A stretch of DNA of 64,000 nt from Candidatus Altimarinota bacterium (GCA_012031035.1 JAAUUT010000007.1:1-64000); one strand, 5' to 3'; numbered from the stretch's first letter, positions 26,322-37,460 are shown. Numbers and translations: made by a program. The notes: a model not told the origin generated them from the sequence alone.

Positions 26322-26465
26322 GTGGAAACACTTTCTTTTTACAACGTCCTTTTTGTTATTGCACTCGTCTTACTCGTTGTAGTTAGCGGCGGTATTATCT
26401 ACTTAACTGCTGTTGAGTGGCGCGATCGCCGTCGTCGAGACCGAGATAAAAAGATGAGTCGTTAA
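26322..26465 (+). CDS. Small single-helix membrane protein downstream of petN
   Basis: A GTG-started, 47-residue frame encodes METLSFYNVLF followed by one long hydrophobic helix (about 9-31) and a strongly basic tail, EWRDRRRRDRDKK. It begins 9 bp after the petN stop, so both are probably on one transcript. The helix plus positive tail fits a thylakoid single-pass protein with its C-terminus on the cytosolic side. I recall similar short ORFs beside petN in other cyanobacteria but no function. It is short, so only its context and clean topology support it. Confidence 0.65.
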   Translation: METLSFYNVLFVIALVLLVVVSGGIIYLTAVEWRDRRRRDRDKKMSR

Positions 26466-26498
26466 ATTCATTCAAAAAAAATAAACAGCGAAAAGCCT

Positions 26499-27050
26499 AT
26501 GGGACTTTTTGACCAAGTTTTAGCAGCTATCGACAATCCCGATCGACAAGCGAACACCGACCAACTCGGTCAGCTTTTGGGAACCGTACAACAACTGGCA
26601 AGTAATAAAGGGATAGATCCCTCCGCGACTCAAACCATTACATCGGTTGTCGGTCAATACGTTCGTTCGGCATTGCAACAGCAACGTGCAACGGGTGGGA
26701 ACGAACAAATTGCTAATATTATCGAGCAATTTAGCGGTACTGGCGCAAATCCCGCCGCCGTAGAAGCTTTATTTAGTCCCCAGCAGCAGCAACAACTCTC
26801 TCAAGATGCCGCTCAAAAAACGGGACTTAATGCCGATACGATTAAATCTATGCTGCCAATCTTGACTCCAGTTATCCTAAACTTGTTGCAATCGGGAAAA
26901 CAAACTGGGACAGCTTCTAGTTCCTTATCCTCGAATTCGGTACTCAACAGCTTCTTGGATAGCGATGCTGATGGCGATGTCGATATTGGAGATGCTTTGT
27001 CGTTTGCCGGTCGTTTTATGATCGGTAAGACACGTTGCAATCAATTTTAA
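26499..27050 (+). CDS. DUF937 (YidB-like) family protein
   Basis: The 183-residue protein is Gln/Ala-rich, starting MGLFDQVLAAIDNPDRQANTD, with helical repeats and the DUF937 core (LNADTIKSMLPILTPVILNLL, about 109-129). At the C-terminus DSDADGDVDIGDAL resembles a calcium-binding EF-hand/dockerin loop, common in cyanobacterial members. The last residues (GKTRCNQF) depart from the usual end. There is no signal peptide. No biochemical role is established for the family. Gln tracts come from CAG/CAA repeats near 26780-26800. Confidence 0.75.
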   Translation: MGLFDQVLAAIDNPDRQANTDQLGQLLGTVQQLASNKGIDPSATQTITSVVGQYVRSALQQQRATGGNEQIANIIEQFSGTGANPAAVEALFSPQQQQQLSQDAAQKTGLNADTIKSMLPILTPVILNLLQSGKQTGTASSSLSSNSVLNSFLDSDADGDVDIGDALSFAGRFMIGKTRCNQF

Positions 27051-27207
27051 GATGAGTAGGAAGCTTCTTTCTACTCATTTAATTTTTTAAATAGTCTGAA
27101 TATTGCTAGGAAGTGCATCTAACGTTAAAGGCAATTCCACTCCGCGCGATCGCAAAATCTCGTTACACTTTATTAAGGTGTGTAACTGGTAGTCACGAAC
27201 AACAAAC

Positions 27208-28388
27208 ATGGAATATCGGCGGTTTGGTCGTACAGAATTACAGATGCCTGTTTTCTCCTGCGGAGGAATGCGATATCAGTATCAATGGCAAGATCTCCCA
27301 GCATGGAAAATTCCCAAAGATAACCAACGCAATCTAGAAGAAACAATCTGTCGTTCCCTAGAAGTTGGGATCAATCACATTGAAACGGCGAGAGGTTATG
27401 GGACTTCTGAAATGCAATTAGGAAAAATCTTGCCAAAATTTCCTAGAGAAAAACTCATCGTACAAACTAAAATTTCTCCCAAAGAAGACCCTAGAGAGTT
27501 TCGCAAACAATTTAACCAATCCCTCGCTTTTTTGAAACTCGATTATGTCGATTTACTTTCGCTTCATGGGATTAATACGGAAGAACTTTTACACCAAAGC
27601 ATTCGACCGGGTGGCTGTTTGGATGAGATAAAAAATTACAGCAACAAGGAAAAGTTAGATTTATTGGGTTTTCAACCCATGGCTCTACAGAAGTTATTAT
27701 TAAAACCATTAAAACCAATGAATTTGATTATTTAAATCTTCACTGGTATTACATCAATCAAATAAACTGGGCAGCAATAGAAGCCGCGCAAAAACACGAT
27801 ATGGGGGTGTTTATTATCAGTCCTTCCGATAAAGGCGGTCAACTTTATAACCCTCCTCAAAAATTAGTTGAACTTTGCAAACCGTTGAGTCCAATGGTCT
27901 TTAACGATTTATTCTGTCTTTCTCATCCTCAAGTACATACCTTGAGTCTAGGCGCAGCAAAACCAACAGATTTTGACGAACATTTAAAGGTTTTGTCGCT
28001 GTTAGAAAAAGCTGATGAAGTTTTACCTCCGATTTTAGGACGGTTAGAAAAAGAAGCGATCGCGATCTTAGGAGAAAATTGGTTTCGCACTTGGGAATTT
28101 GGCTTGCCAAGCTATCAAGAAACCCCAGGAAATATTAACATTCGTACAATATTATGGTTGAGAAATTTAGCCTTAGCCTATGACCTAATTGACTATGCAA
28201 AAATGCGCTACAATATGTTGGGCAATGCGACTCATTGGTTTCCAGGCGAATCAGCAAATCAGATTAAAAACCTAGATCTACGTCAATGTTTAATTAATAG
28301 TCCCCATGCCGATAAAATCCCTCAATTCCTATTAGAGGCTCATCAACTTTTAGCTGGAGAAACTGTTAAAAGATTGTCTCAAAGTTAA
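27208..28388 (+). CDS. Aldo/keto reductase, frameshifted
   Basis: With one A restored in the A-run at 27630-27635 the gene encodes about 393 residues. The first frame gives MEYRRFGRTELQMPVFSCGG, the ETARGYGTSEMQLG region with the catalytic tyrosine, and YVDLLSLHGI. The second continues KLQQQGKVRFIGFSTHGS and FDYLNLHWYYIN, then PSDKGGQLYNPP, matching long bacterial aldo/keto reductases that reduce carbonyls with NADPH. An unshifted read ends at 27735 in non-family sequence. The glutaminase gene follows after 7 bp, so they are probably co-transcribed. Confidence 0.88.
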
Positions 28389-28395
28389 AGTTGGC

Positions 28396-29282
28396 ATGAA
28401 TTGGTTAACTGCGATAAAACAAGAACAACTCAATCTTTGGGTAGAGAGAGCGAAACAGCAAGCCAAAATAGGTAAACTTCCCAGTTATATTCCTATACTG
28501 AAACAGGTAGAGCCAGATGAGTTAGCGGTTTGTATTATTAGCTTGAATCGTCAGATTCTTTTAGTCGGAGAAAGCGATCGCACTTTTCCTCTGATGAGCG
28601 TTATTAAACCATTTTTGCTGCTTTACTTACTATCTCATTTAGGCTCTCAAACAGTATTTAAACGAGTTGGAAAAAACCGTCTCACTATCCATTCAACTCT
28701 TTAACCCAACTGTTAAGCGATCGCGGATTTCCTAGAAATCCGATGATTAATAGTGGCGCGATCGCCCTAGCATCATTACTACCCGGAAAAGATGCACTCG
28801 CTCGTTGCGAAAATCTATGTTTCTGGCTCAATAATTATGCCAACTCTCAATTATTTTTGAGCCAACCAATGTTAGATTCAGTTTGTTCGCTGCCCAATTA
28901 CCAAAATCAAGCCTTAGCTGAAGAAATGGCAGTTAATGGGTATCTAGAAAATGCAACAATAGCATTAGATACCTACAATCATATTTGTTGCCTATCGGGA
29001 ACAATTATCGATTTAGCTCGTTTAGGATTATTATTGTTAGATTCATCTTTAGTTTGTCAAACAGTTCGAGAAATAATGGCAACTTGCGGACTGTATGAAG
29101 CCTCAGAACAGTTTTTTAAACGAGTGGGATTCCCAACGAAATCAGGCGTAAGTGGAGCCGTATTATCTATCGTACCCAATCGAGGCGCGATCGCAATTTA
29201 TAGTCCTCCATTAAACGAACAAGGTAACTCAGTGGCGGGATTATTTTTAATCGAAAAAATTGCCGAAGCCATTCAATTTTAA
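28396..29282 (+). CDS. glsA: Glutaminase, frameshifted
   Basis: One added A in the run at 28671-28676 restores a 295-residue serine-type glutaminase. Evidence: the Ser-x-x-Lys pair in FPLMSVIKPF, then VGKKPSHYPFNSL across the shift, PMINSGAIALASLL, and the C-terminal GFPTKSGVSGAVLSIVP. The enzyme converts glutamine to glutamate and ammonia using a beta-lactamase-like Ser/Lys site. Both frames are intact on each side, pointing to a sequence error. It follows the aldo/keto reductase closely; no regulator is evident. Confidence 0.9.
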
Positions 29283-29367
29283 AGACAGCGTTTGTAATAA
29301 AGAATAAACCAGCCGTTGAGATTTATGCTAGTAAATGACGAATATTTAGTTATTAAACATATAATTG

Positions 29368-30313
<946 letters not shown>

Positions 30314-30364
30314 TATGAGTAGTGTTTATAACTTATCATTCAGCCTTCTAAACTCATAATCCAA

Positions 30365-30753
30365 ATGACAGAAGAACAACAAAACCATGGAATATTCAAG
30401 AGCGAACTTTTGAATATTCTCTACGAGCCATCAAACTTTATCAATTTTTACAAGAAGGAAAAGATGGAACGGGTTACATTATCGGCAAACAATATCTCAG
30501 AGCCGCAACTTCTATCGGAGCTAATATTACTGAAGCTCAGTCTGGAGAAAGTCGAGCAGACTTTATTCATAAATGTCAAATTGCTGTCAAAGAAGCAAGA
30601 GAAAGTTTATATTGGCTGAAGTTATTAGCACAAGCGGAAATTGTATCTTCCAACCGCATAAAACCTCTAATACAAGAAACCGAAGAACTAATAGCCATAA
30701 TTACTAAAATAATCGTTAAAACCAAAGAAAACACTAACAACAAGCGAAGCTAA
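30365..30753 (+). CDS. Four-helix-bundle (S23/IVP-type) protein, frameshifted
   Basis: Adding one A in 30381-30384 gives a 129-residue protein of the four-helix-bundle family first seen in intervening sequences of 23S rRNA genes. Marks are KPWNIQERTFEYSLRAIKL, LRAATSIGANITEAQSGES (about 60-78), FIHKCQIAVKEARESLYWLKLL and EETEELIAIITKII. These small helical proteins form pentamers; their cellular role is unclear. Read without the correction only a meaningless 84-residue product results. It stands alone between repeat-rich spacers, as often seen for this family. Codon use is typical of the window. Confidence 0.85.
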
Positions 30754-30842
30754 CAACTTTTCATGATTCACACTTGGCGAATTAGTAAAGACTACCAATT
30801 CCTTTTTTCATCATTCATAATTCATCATTCATAATTCTTAAA

Positions 30843-32125
30843 ATGGATTTACTCGAATATCAAGCCAAAGAATTATTCGATCGAATCGGCATTCCGATTT
30901 TGCGATCGCAAACCATCGCCGATCCTAGCGAACTAAAAAGATTGCAAATCCCCTATCCAGTCGTTCTTAAATCACAAGTGCGAGTTGGAGGACGAGGAAG
31001 GGCGGGGGGCATTCGTTTTGTTGAAAATACTATCGACGCGATCGCGGCGGCTAGAACGATTTTTAACTTACCTATCATGGGAGAATATCCCGAATTTATC
31101 CTTGCAGAAGCTCGCTATAACGCACAAGAAGAGTTTTTTCTGGCAGTTTTGCTCGATTATCAGCTACAACGTCGAGTATTGCTCGGTTCGACCAAAGGAG
31201 GCATGGATCTCGATACCTTACTCAAACATATGCAACAAGTCGTTATCGAAGGAGAATTTTCTCCGTTTTACGCGCGGCGATTGGCAATTAAAATGGGAGT
31301 GCGGGGAGCCTTAATCGAGTCCGTCAGCACGATTATCGAGAAAATGTACTATCTCTTCAGCGATAAAGATATGGACTTAGTAGAAATTAATCCCCTCGGC
31401 GTTAGTGCAGATGGAGAACTGATGGCACTCGATGGCAAAATTTCCGTCAACGATAGCGCCATCAAACGCCATCAAGATCTCGTATCGCTGATGACTTCTA
31501 AAAAAAATGCCCCCAAAAATCGCCCTACGAATTAGAGTCGCTTTCAAAAGTTGCCCAAATTCCAGAACCGCGATGGATAGAACAAATCGATGAAAAAGGC
31601 AATATTGGAATTATCTGTAATAGCTTGGGATTGGCGATGGCAACTTGGGATTTAATCGCTCAGGATAAAGGAAAACCTGCTTGTTGCTTAGTAATCGGAG
31701 AAGAAACTAACGGCAAGTGGTTGCCCGATGGAACGTTGAGCGAGCAACTCGAAGCATCATTAGAAGAGATAATGGAGGTTAAAGGACTCAAAGCCATCTC
31801 GGTTAATTTGCTTGGAAGTTCCCCAGCAGTAGAAGCGCTAGCAAGCACGATCGCCGAATATTTACAGTCCCGCAACGGACGGAGCGAGCGAGCGAGCGAA
31901 GAAAGAGTAACTAGAGCGACGGGCGGGGCATCTGCCAGACAAATGCGAAACCTTCAGTCTCGTTCGAGCAAGCAACAATCGAACGAACCCCCTCAGTTTG
32001 TCATTTATTTAAGCGGTGCAGAGATTGAATCGCTTAAAGAAAGTTTAACCTCATTTCCGGTACATTGGACAAACGATCTAGATACGGCGATCTCGCAAAC
32101 TCTCTCCCTAGCTAAAGCTAAATAA
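30843..32125 (+). CDS. sucC: Succinate-CoA ligase beta-like subunit, frameshifted
   Basis: One added A in the run at 31500-31507 gives about 427 residues. The N-terminal ATP-grasp part has LLEYQAKELF, VLKSQVRVGGRGRAGG, EFFLAVLLD and DLVEINPLGVS with metal-binding Glu and Asn. The C-terminal ligase part (KGNIGIICNSLGLAMATWDL) lacks the Gly-rich loop (LDVGGGA in E. coli) and reads LVIGEET instead. Positions 31868-31995 encode a low-complexity insert (SRNGRSERASEERV) that looks like a dispersed repeat. The canonical role is succinyl-CoA/succinate conversion with ATP, but see the sucD entry. It lies 10 bp before sucD. Confidence 0.82.
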
Positions 32126-32135
32126 ACGAACGATC

Positions 32136-33023
32136 ATGCAATGGACACCAGATAGTAAAGTTCTCATCCAAGGAATTAGCGAACCTTTAGGCGCATACTA
32201 TGCTAAGCGAATGAAAGCCTATGGGACAAACATCGTAGCTGGGGTTAGCGTTGGTAAGGGAGGAGAGCAAGTTGAGGAAATTCCCATTTTCGATCTCGTC
32301 GAGCAAGCGGTTTCCGAAGTCGGAGAAATCGAAATAAGCTTGATTTTTGTCGATCCCTTTCATGTCTTAGATGCAGTTGTAGAAGCGATCGCGGCTGGCA
32401 TTCGCCAGATTATTATCGTCTCAAGCGGCGTTCCTCCCTTGGATATGGTTCGCCTGCTTAGAAAGGCACAGGCTACTAATACGTTTATCCTCGGTTCGGG
32501 AAGTCATGGACTTGTTATTCCAGAAAAACTCTGGCTCGGCATTAGCGAACCTCAATGTTATCAGCCTGGTAAAGTAGGAATTATTAGCCGCATTGATAGT
32601 CTGTGCGATGAAGTTGCTTCTACTTTAACCAAAGCCAACCTCGGACAATCGATCGCGGTTAGTTTGGGAACCGATGGCATTATCGGCTCGAATTTCGAGC
32701 AGTGGTTGCAAATTTTGGAAGAAGATGAGTTAACTGACGCGATCGTTTTACTCGGACAACCGGACGGAAGTGCCGAAATTGCGGCGGCTGAATATATTGC
32801 TTCTGCCATTGAAAAACCTGTTATTGCTTATATCGCTGGCGTTAATGCGCCTGTGGAAAGAAGATTTGGCGATGCCATTAATATTATTGCGACTCAGTTG
32901 TCTCAGGCTTCTCCCACAACGAGTACCGAAAGACAGGCGATCGCCGCTCTCAAACAAGCTAAAGTAACCATTGCCAAGCGAATTTCCGAAATTCCTAAAC
33001 TTTTACAAAAAGCTTTAAAGTGA
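32136..33023 (+). CDS. sucD: Succinate-CoA ligase alpha-like subunit lacking the phosphohistidine
   Basis: The 295-residue product follows the SucD fold: CoA-binding domain (SKVLIQGISEPLG, GVSVGKGG), VPPLDMVRLLRKAQ, and PGKVGIISR. In E. coli the catalytic His246 lies in GHAGAI after IAGVTAP; here the same stretch reads IAGVNAPVERRFGDAINII, with no histidine anywhere after about residue 135. The supporting Glu loop GEIGG is GQPDG. Canonical phosphoryl transfer is therefore unlikely, although CoA binding may remain. The stop overlaps the GTG of the ABC exporter (GTGA), so the three genes from 30843 form one operon. Confidence 0.8.
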   Translation: MQWTPDSKVLIQGISEPLGAYYAKRMKAYGTNIVAGVSVGKGGEQVEEIPIFDLVEQAVSEVGEIEISLIFVDPFHVLDAVVEAIAAGIRQIIIVSSGVPPLDMVRLLRKAQATNTFILGSGSHGLVIPEKLWLGISEPQCYQPGKVGIISRIDSLCDEVASTLTKANLGQSIAVSLGTDGIIGSNFEQWLQILEEDELTDAIVLLGQPDGSAEIAAAEYIASAIEKPVIAYIAGVNAPVERRFGDAINIIATQLSQASPTTSTERQAIAALKQAKVTIAKRISEIPKLLQKALK

Positions 33024-34776
33024 ATACCTCGTTCATAAATTCTCGACTCAAAACATTGGGGGCCTATTTACGTCCTCACTGGCGATCGATGTTACTGGGT
33101 GTTGTAGCATTATTAGTCGTCAATGCCCTTGGCGTGTATATTCCTCTACTCATTCGCGATAGCGTCGATCGCCTGCGTCAAGCGTTTACCTTCGCACAAA
33201 TCTGGCATTATGTCTGGCAAATCATCCTTCTCTCTTCAATTGTGTGGTTCATTCGCATGGCATCCCGCGTTGCTATTTTTGGCGTAGGTCGTCAGGTAGA
33301 ATACGAACTCAAGCAAAGAATTTTTCAACATCTACTCACTCTCGAACCCGCCTATTTTTCTCTCAATACGTCGGGCGATTTAATGAACCGCGCCACTAGC
33401 GATGTCGATAGCATTCGTCGCTTGGTGGGATTTGCCATCTTGAGTTTGGTTAATACTTTTTTTGCTTATGGCATGAGACTGCCAGTCATGTTAGGCATTG
33501 ACGTTTCTTTGACGATCGCAGCAGTCGCAGTTTATCCGCTCATGTTGCTGGTAGTACAGCTATTCAGCAAGCGCCTGCAAGAACAACAGCGCGACGTTCA
33601 AGAAAAACTCTCCGATCTCAGCGAATTAATCCAAGAAGATACCAGCGGCATAGCATTGATTAAAATCTATGCCCAGGAAGAAAACGAACGCCGCGCCTTT
33701 CGCCAACAAAATCAACAATTGCTGAGGGCTAACTTAAAGCTAGTGCAAACCCGCAACGCACTTTTTCCTTTGATAGAAGCCTTATCTTATGTCAGTTTTT
33801 TAGTTTTGCTTGCGTTTGGAACCAGCGCGATCGCTCGCGGAGAAATCACGGTTGGGGATTTTGTTGCTTTACTCATTTTAGTCGAACAGTTAGTTTTTCC
33901 GACAGCCTTGCTTGGCTTTACGATTACTGCTTATCAACGCGGTGAAGTTAGTATCGATCGCGTGGAAGCCATTTTTCAAGCACAACCTAAAATCCAAGAT
34001 GCGCCTGAAAGTATCTCTTTAGCGCTAGAACGAGTCAACGGCGCGATCGAAGCGCGTCATCTCAGCTATACTTACCCAGGTTCTACTTTCCCCGCCTTGA
34101 ACGATCTCAACTTTACGATTGAAGCTGGCGAAACCATTGCTGTTGTCGGTTCTATCGGTTCGGGTAAATCAACCCTGGCAAATACGATCCCTCGCTTGCT
34201 CGATATCGCTTCAGGGCAGTTATTTTTAGATGGGTACGATCTGACCCAAATTCAATTAGCGGATTTGCGACGGGCGATCGCTTACGTTCCCCAAGACAGT
34301 TTTCTGTTTAGCAACACTATTCAAGATAACATCCGCTACGGCGACCCGCTAAAAGCACCTTCTGAGGTTGAATCTGCGGCAAAAATTTCACAAATACATC
34401 CCGAAATCCTGACTTTCCCCCAACAATACGAAACGCTTGTTGGAGAGCGCGGTATTACCCTTTCCGGCGGACAAAGACAGCGCACTGCTTTGGCAAGGGC
34501 ATTACTAACCGATGCACCCGTGTTAATTTTAGACGATGCTCTCTCTAGCGTAGACAATCAAACCGCCACGCAAATTTTGCAAAATCTGTCTTCAACTCAA
34601 GAAAAACGGTAATTTTTATCTCCCATCAACTCTCAGCAGCAGCGAAAGCGGATCGCATTTTTGTAATGGACAAAGGAGAAATCGTACAAATCGGTACTCA
34701 TGGCGAATTGGTAGCGCGATCGGGATTATATCAGTCGCTTTGGCAGCAACATCAATTAGTATTAGATTTGCTGTAA
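33020..34776 (+). CDS. ABC exporter, fused permease and ATPase, frameshifted
   Basis: Adding one A in 34602-34606 gives a 585-residue half-transporter. Six membrane helices fill about residues 20-320. The ATPase domain has Walker A VGSIGSGKST, signature LSGGQRQR, Walker B VLILDDALSSVD and, after the shift, VIFISHQLSAAAKADRIF with the switch His. The second Gly-Ser loop in Walker A and the Asp-Asp in Walker B resemble YheI/LmrA-type heterodimer subunits, so a partner might be encoded elsewhere (the gene at 11041-12899 is of a similar type). The GTG start overlaps the sucD stop, implying translational coupling. Confidence 0.88.
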
Positions 34777-34783
34777 TTAAGGA

Positions 34784-34799
34784 TGGGCAAATCTGCCCA
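34784..34799. repeat. TGGGCA hairpin between convergent genes
   Basis: TGGGCA-AATC-TGCCCA forms a 6-bp hairpin 8 nt after the ABC exporter stop and before the convergent CP43-prime gene. Similar GGGCA...TGCCC hairpins lie at 35926-35942 and 40716-40738 in the same antenna island. Confidence 0.5.
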
Positions 34800-34821
34800 C
34801 CCCACTCCAGAGATAGCCTTG

Positions 34822-35877
34822 TTAAGGTCTAAACGAAAGCAGAACTAATGAGATTGCTAGGATGGCGAGTCCGAGAAAACCTGCCATAAAAATCGAAAAA
34901 TTATCGCGATCGCTCAGTTTTGCGGTTTGGGAGCGCGCTTTGAATGAGTGCCAAATGTGACCGCCCAAGAAAGTTATGCACAACCCAAACTGCACGAAAG
35001 CAAACTGAGTGCGATCCGAACCGTAAAATTCCACAGGAAAAACGGTATCGTTAAAAGCCACGAAATAGCAAGACGTAAATGCCATTAGCGCTACTCCTGC
35101 CAGACTGTAGGAAAGAATCCCATGTCCGTTAAACGTAAAAGCGCCTTTAATCCACCTCAAGGGTTCGGTAGTAATGTGCCAAGCCCCGCCAGCAATGCAC
35201 ATCGCCCCGATCCAAAGATGACCGCCGATGACATCTTCTAAATTATCGACCGCAGCCATTCCTAGTGGATTCCAGCGTCCATCTGCAAAACCGAAAAGAT
35301 AGCCGAAAATTGTAAATGGATCGATGGTTGGGTTTGCGATCGCGCGAACTTCTCCCACGCTAGGATCGTAAATCCCTCCAAAGAACATCGCTTTGGCAAC
35401 GAATAAGAGCGCTGCTAGACCGAGAAAAATGAGATGATGTCCTAAAATGAGGCTTAATTGCTTGGGATCGCTCCATTCATAGTGAAATTTCCTCGCATTT
35501 CCTTCGCTATTTTTTAAATTAGCCGCTCCTCTAAAAACGTGAAAAAGACCGCCTGCTCCTAAAACTGCCGAAGCAACTAAATGAAGAATTCCAATAACAA
35601 AATAGGGATAAGTGTCTGTAACGATCCCGCCAGAACCAATTCCAAATCCCAATCTCGCCAGGTTAGAGAGCAAGAGCAATCCTTGCTCTGACATAGGTTG
35701 TTCGGGAACAAACTTTGTCACTTCGAGCAAAGTAACCGAACCCGCCCAAAACATAATCAAGCCAGCATGGGCGATATGCGCGCCTAATAATTGCCCGGAC
35801 ATATCAATGAGACGAGCGTTACCCGATAGCCAACTCCAATCGCGATCGGTCGATATCCGCATTCCAGTCGTTGTCAC
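34822..35877 (-). CDS. IsiA/CP43-prime family chlorophyll-binding protein with extra C-terminal helix
   Basis: From the GTG at 35877, chosen because AGGAGA lies at the right distance, this is a 351-residue CP43-like antenna protein. It has the six-helix chlorophyll-binding core with [63 protein letters not shown] and [11 protein letters not shown]. It lacks the large lumenal loop of true CP43. Unlike isiA it ends with a further hydrophobic segment ([18 protein letters not shown], about 328-345), so a seventh helix is likely. It lies 94 bp after the standard isiA on the same strand and probably shares its transcript. Confidence 0.85.
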   Translation of the reverse strand: MTTTGMRISTDRDWSWLSGNARLIDMSGQLLGAHIAHAGLIMFWAGSVTLLEVTKFVPEQPMSEQGLLLLSNLARLGFGIGSGGIVTDTYPYFVIGILHLVASAVLGAGGLFHVFRGAANLKNSEGNARKFHYEWSDPKQLSLILGHHLIFLGLAALLFVAKAMFFGGIYDPSVGEVRAIANPTIDPFTIFGYLFGFADGRWNPLGMAAVDNLEDVIGGHLWIGAMCIAGGAWHITTEPLRWIKGAFTFNGHGILSYSLAGVALMAFTSCYFVAFNDTVFPVEFYGSDRTQFAFVQFGLCITFLGGHIWHSFKARSQTAKLSDRDNFSIFMAGFLGLAILAISLVLLSFRP

Positions 35878-35925
35878 CAGTCGATCTCTCCTCGTGTTAC
35901 TATTTGTCAATTGATTTCGAGAAAC

Positions 35926-35942
35926 GGGGGCAATCTGCCCCC
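35926..35942. repeat. GGGGGCA intercistronic hairpin
   Basis: GGGGGCA-ATC-TGCCCCC is a perfect 7-bp stem with a 3-nt loop between isiA and the downstream CP43-prime gene. It may end part of the transcripts or protect the isiA message; no T-run follows on the minus strand. Confidence 0.55.
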
Positions 35943-35971
35943 TTTACTTAATTTGAGGTATGAGAAATTGC

Positions 35972-37072
35972 CTATCTCCCTTCAGCCGACGCTGCTGCTG
36001 GAGTAGGCGTGGATTTGCTAACCACAGGAGAACCTGCTTGCGGAGTATCCATATTATCTAGAGCTTGACTAATTCTTTTGAAGTCAAATCCAATTGCTCG
36101 CAGTGCGTGCCAAAGATGTCCTTGCAGGAAGAAAAATGCCAAGAAGAAATGAGTATTAGCCAACCAACAACGTGCCGTATGAGTTCCCAACGGCAAGTCT
36201 ACCGTATCGGCAAAATAAGGAACGACACCTAACTTGATTTGGAGAACCGAGCCATAAAATTCGGGAGGATAGGCTAAGGTATTGACCGCACAGAAATAAG
36301 CTGCCACAAATCCAGCTAAAGCAATGCCGCCAAGAGAATAGGAAAGAATCGCCTCGCCAGAGAAAATTAACAGCTTCTTAGCCCATTGCATGGGAGGGGT
36401 AATGATATGCCAAATTCCCCCAGCAATCAAAAGAATGCCTACGTAGATATGACCGCCGACTAAATCCTCTAAGCTATTCACTAAGGCAAAATGAGTTTGA
36501 TAGCCATAAATGGTTAATGGGTCGAGGGTTGGGTTGCTGACTACGCGCACCGCTCCAATGGTGGAGTCATAAAGTCCACCCCAGAACATAGCTTTAGCAG
36601 CTAACAGTAATGCTCCCGCACCTAGGAAAAGCAGGTGATGCCCCAAAATCAAACCCAACTGCTTGGGGTCGTTCCACTCAAAATGAAACTTACGCGCCCC
36701 ACCACCAGAGGCTTTCTTCAAGTCGCTTTCGCCTCTAAAGTTGTGAAACAGCGCCCCCGCACCAAGAACGGCAGAAGAGATAAGATGAATTGCTCCCACA
36801 ACAAAATAGGGATAAGTGTCTGTGACTTGACCGCCCTGACCGACACCCCAGCCCAAGGTTGCTAGATGAGGCAAAAGAATCAATCCTTGTTCTCCCATCG
36901 GTACGTCAGGAGAATATCTGGAGATTTCAAAAAGAGTAAATGCTCCTGCCCAAAAGACGATTAGGGCAGCTTGAGCGGCATGGGCAGCAATAAATAGACC
37001 GGATAGGTTGGCAAATCGAGCATTGCCAGCCCACCAGTCATATTTAACATTAGGATTTCCGTATGCCTGCAA
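35972..37072 (-). CDS. isiA: Iron-stress chlorophyll-binding protein IsiA (CP43-prime)
   Basis: The 366-residue protein closely matches the standard IsiA pattern: [20 protein letters not shown] at the start, [72 protein letters not shown] and [16 protein letters not shown]. Six helices bind chlorophyll a; rings of IsiA surround photosystem I trimers under iron limitation and widen its antenna or dissipate excess light. The start codon is TTG, supported by GGAGG 7 nt upstream and by the family's MQxY beginning. The C-terminus has an unusual Ala/Pro/Ser tail (about 343-366). It is first in a leftward pair. Confidence 0.95.
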   Translation of the reverse strand: MQAYGNPNVKYDWWAGNARFANLSGLFIAAHAAQAALIVFWAGAFTLFEISRYSPDVPMGEQGLILLPHLATLGWGVGQGGQVTDTYPYFVVGAIHLISSAVLGAGALFHNFRGESDLKKASGGGARKFHFEWNDPKQLGLILGHHLLFLGAGALLLAAKAMFWGGLYDSTIGAVRVVSNPTLDPLTIYGYQTHFALVNSLEDLVGGHIYVGILLIAGGIWHIITPPMQWAKKLLIFSGEAILSYSLGGIALAGFVAAYFCAVNTLAYPPEFYGSVLQIKLGVVPYFADTVDLPLGTHTARCWLANTHFFLAFFFLQGHLWHALRAIGFDFKRISQALDNMDTPQAGSPVVSKSTPTPAAASAEGR

Positions 37073-37460
37073 GGTTATACCTCCATTGAATTAGGTCAAA
37101 GTTATTGCAAACCTTCAGAAAGTTCAGAAAGAAGGTTAAGTTATATTGCTCAATCATGCCTTATTAAAGTAGAGGTTGTTATTTATTAGTAATAGTTCTT
37201 AATAAGATTTTGAGAGTCAACTTAGCTCAAAATTTAGTAGTAACCTAGATTGGCAAAAGGTTTGACGATATCTTTTTTTTGTTACTGTTGTAACTTAGTG
37301 CTATAAATTTCTATTAGCTAGTCTTGTTAATTCAAGTTAACATTATTACTTTTTCTAATTTAAACGAGAATTACTTTCAATAAAGATCGAGATGCCATAA
37401 GCTTAGATAATCAGTTTATTGATTTAGATTCTCAATAATCAAGCTAGGAGATTTGTCACC
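37073..37460. promoter_or_regulatory. Divergent control region of the isiA cluster
   Basis: This 388-bp AT-rich gap drives two leftward and up to four rightward genes. I see a perfect TCTTA-A-TAAGA palindrome at 37197-37207, a GTTAC-TGTT-GTAAC inverted repeat at 37281-37294, and TTAGATTCTCAATAATC at 37424-37440, which resembles AT-rich Fur sites reported for cyanobacterial isi genes. Ribosome sites are GGAGG on the left and TAGGAG on the right. Iron control by Fur is expected for isi genes but is inferred; the sites were judged by eye. Confidence 0.5.

Noticed and set aside
30365-30619. Unshifted 84-residue product of the four-helix-bundle gene
   Set aside because: Only the shifted frame gives the conserved family motifs; the unshifted read is out of frame after residue 7.
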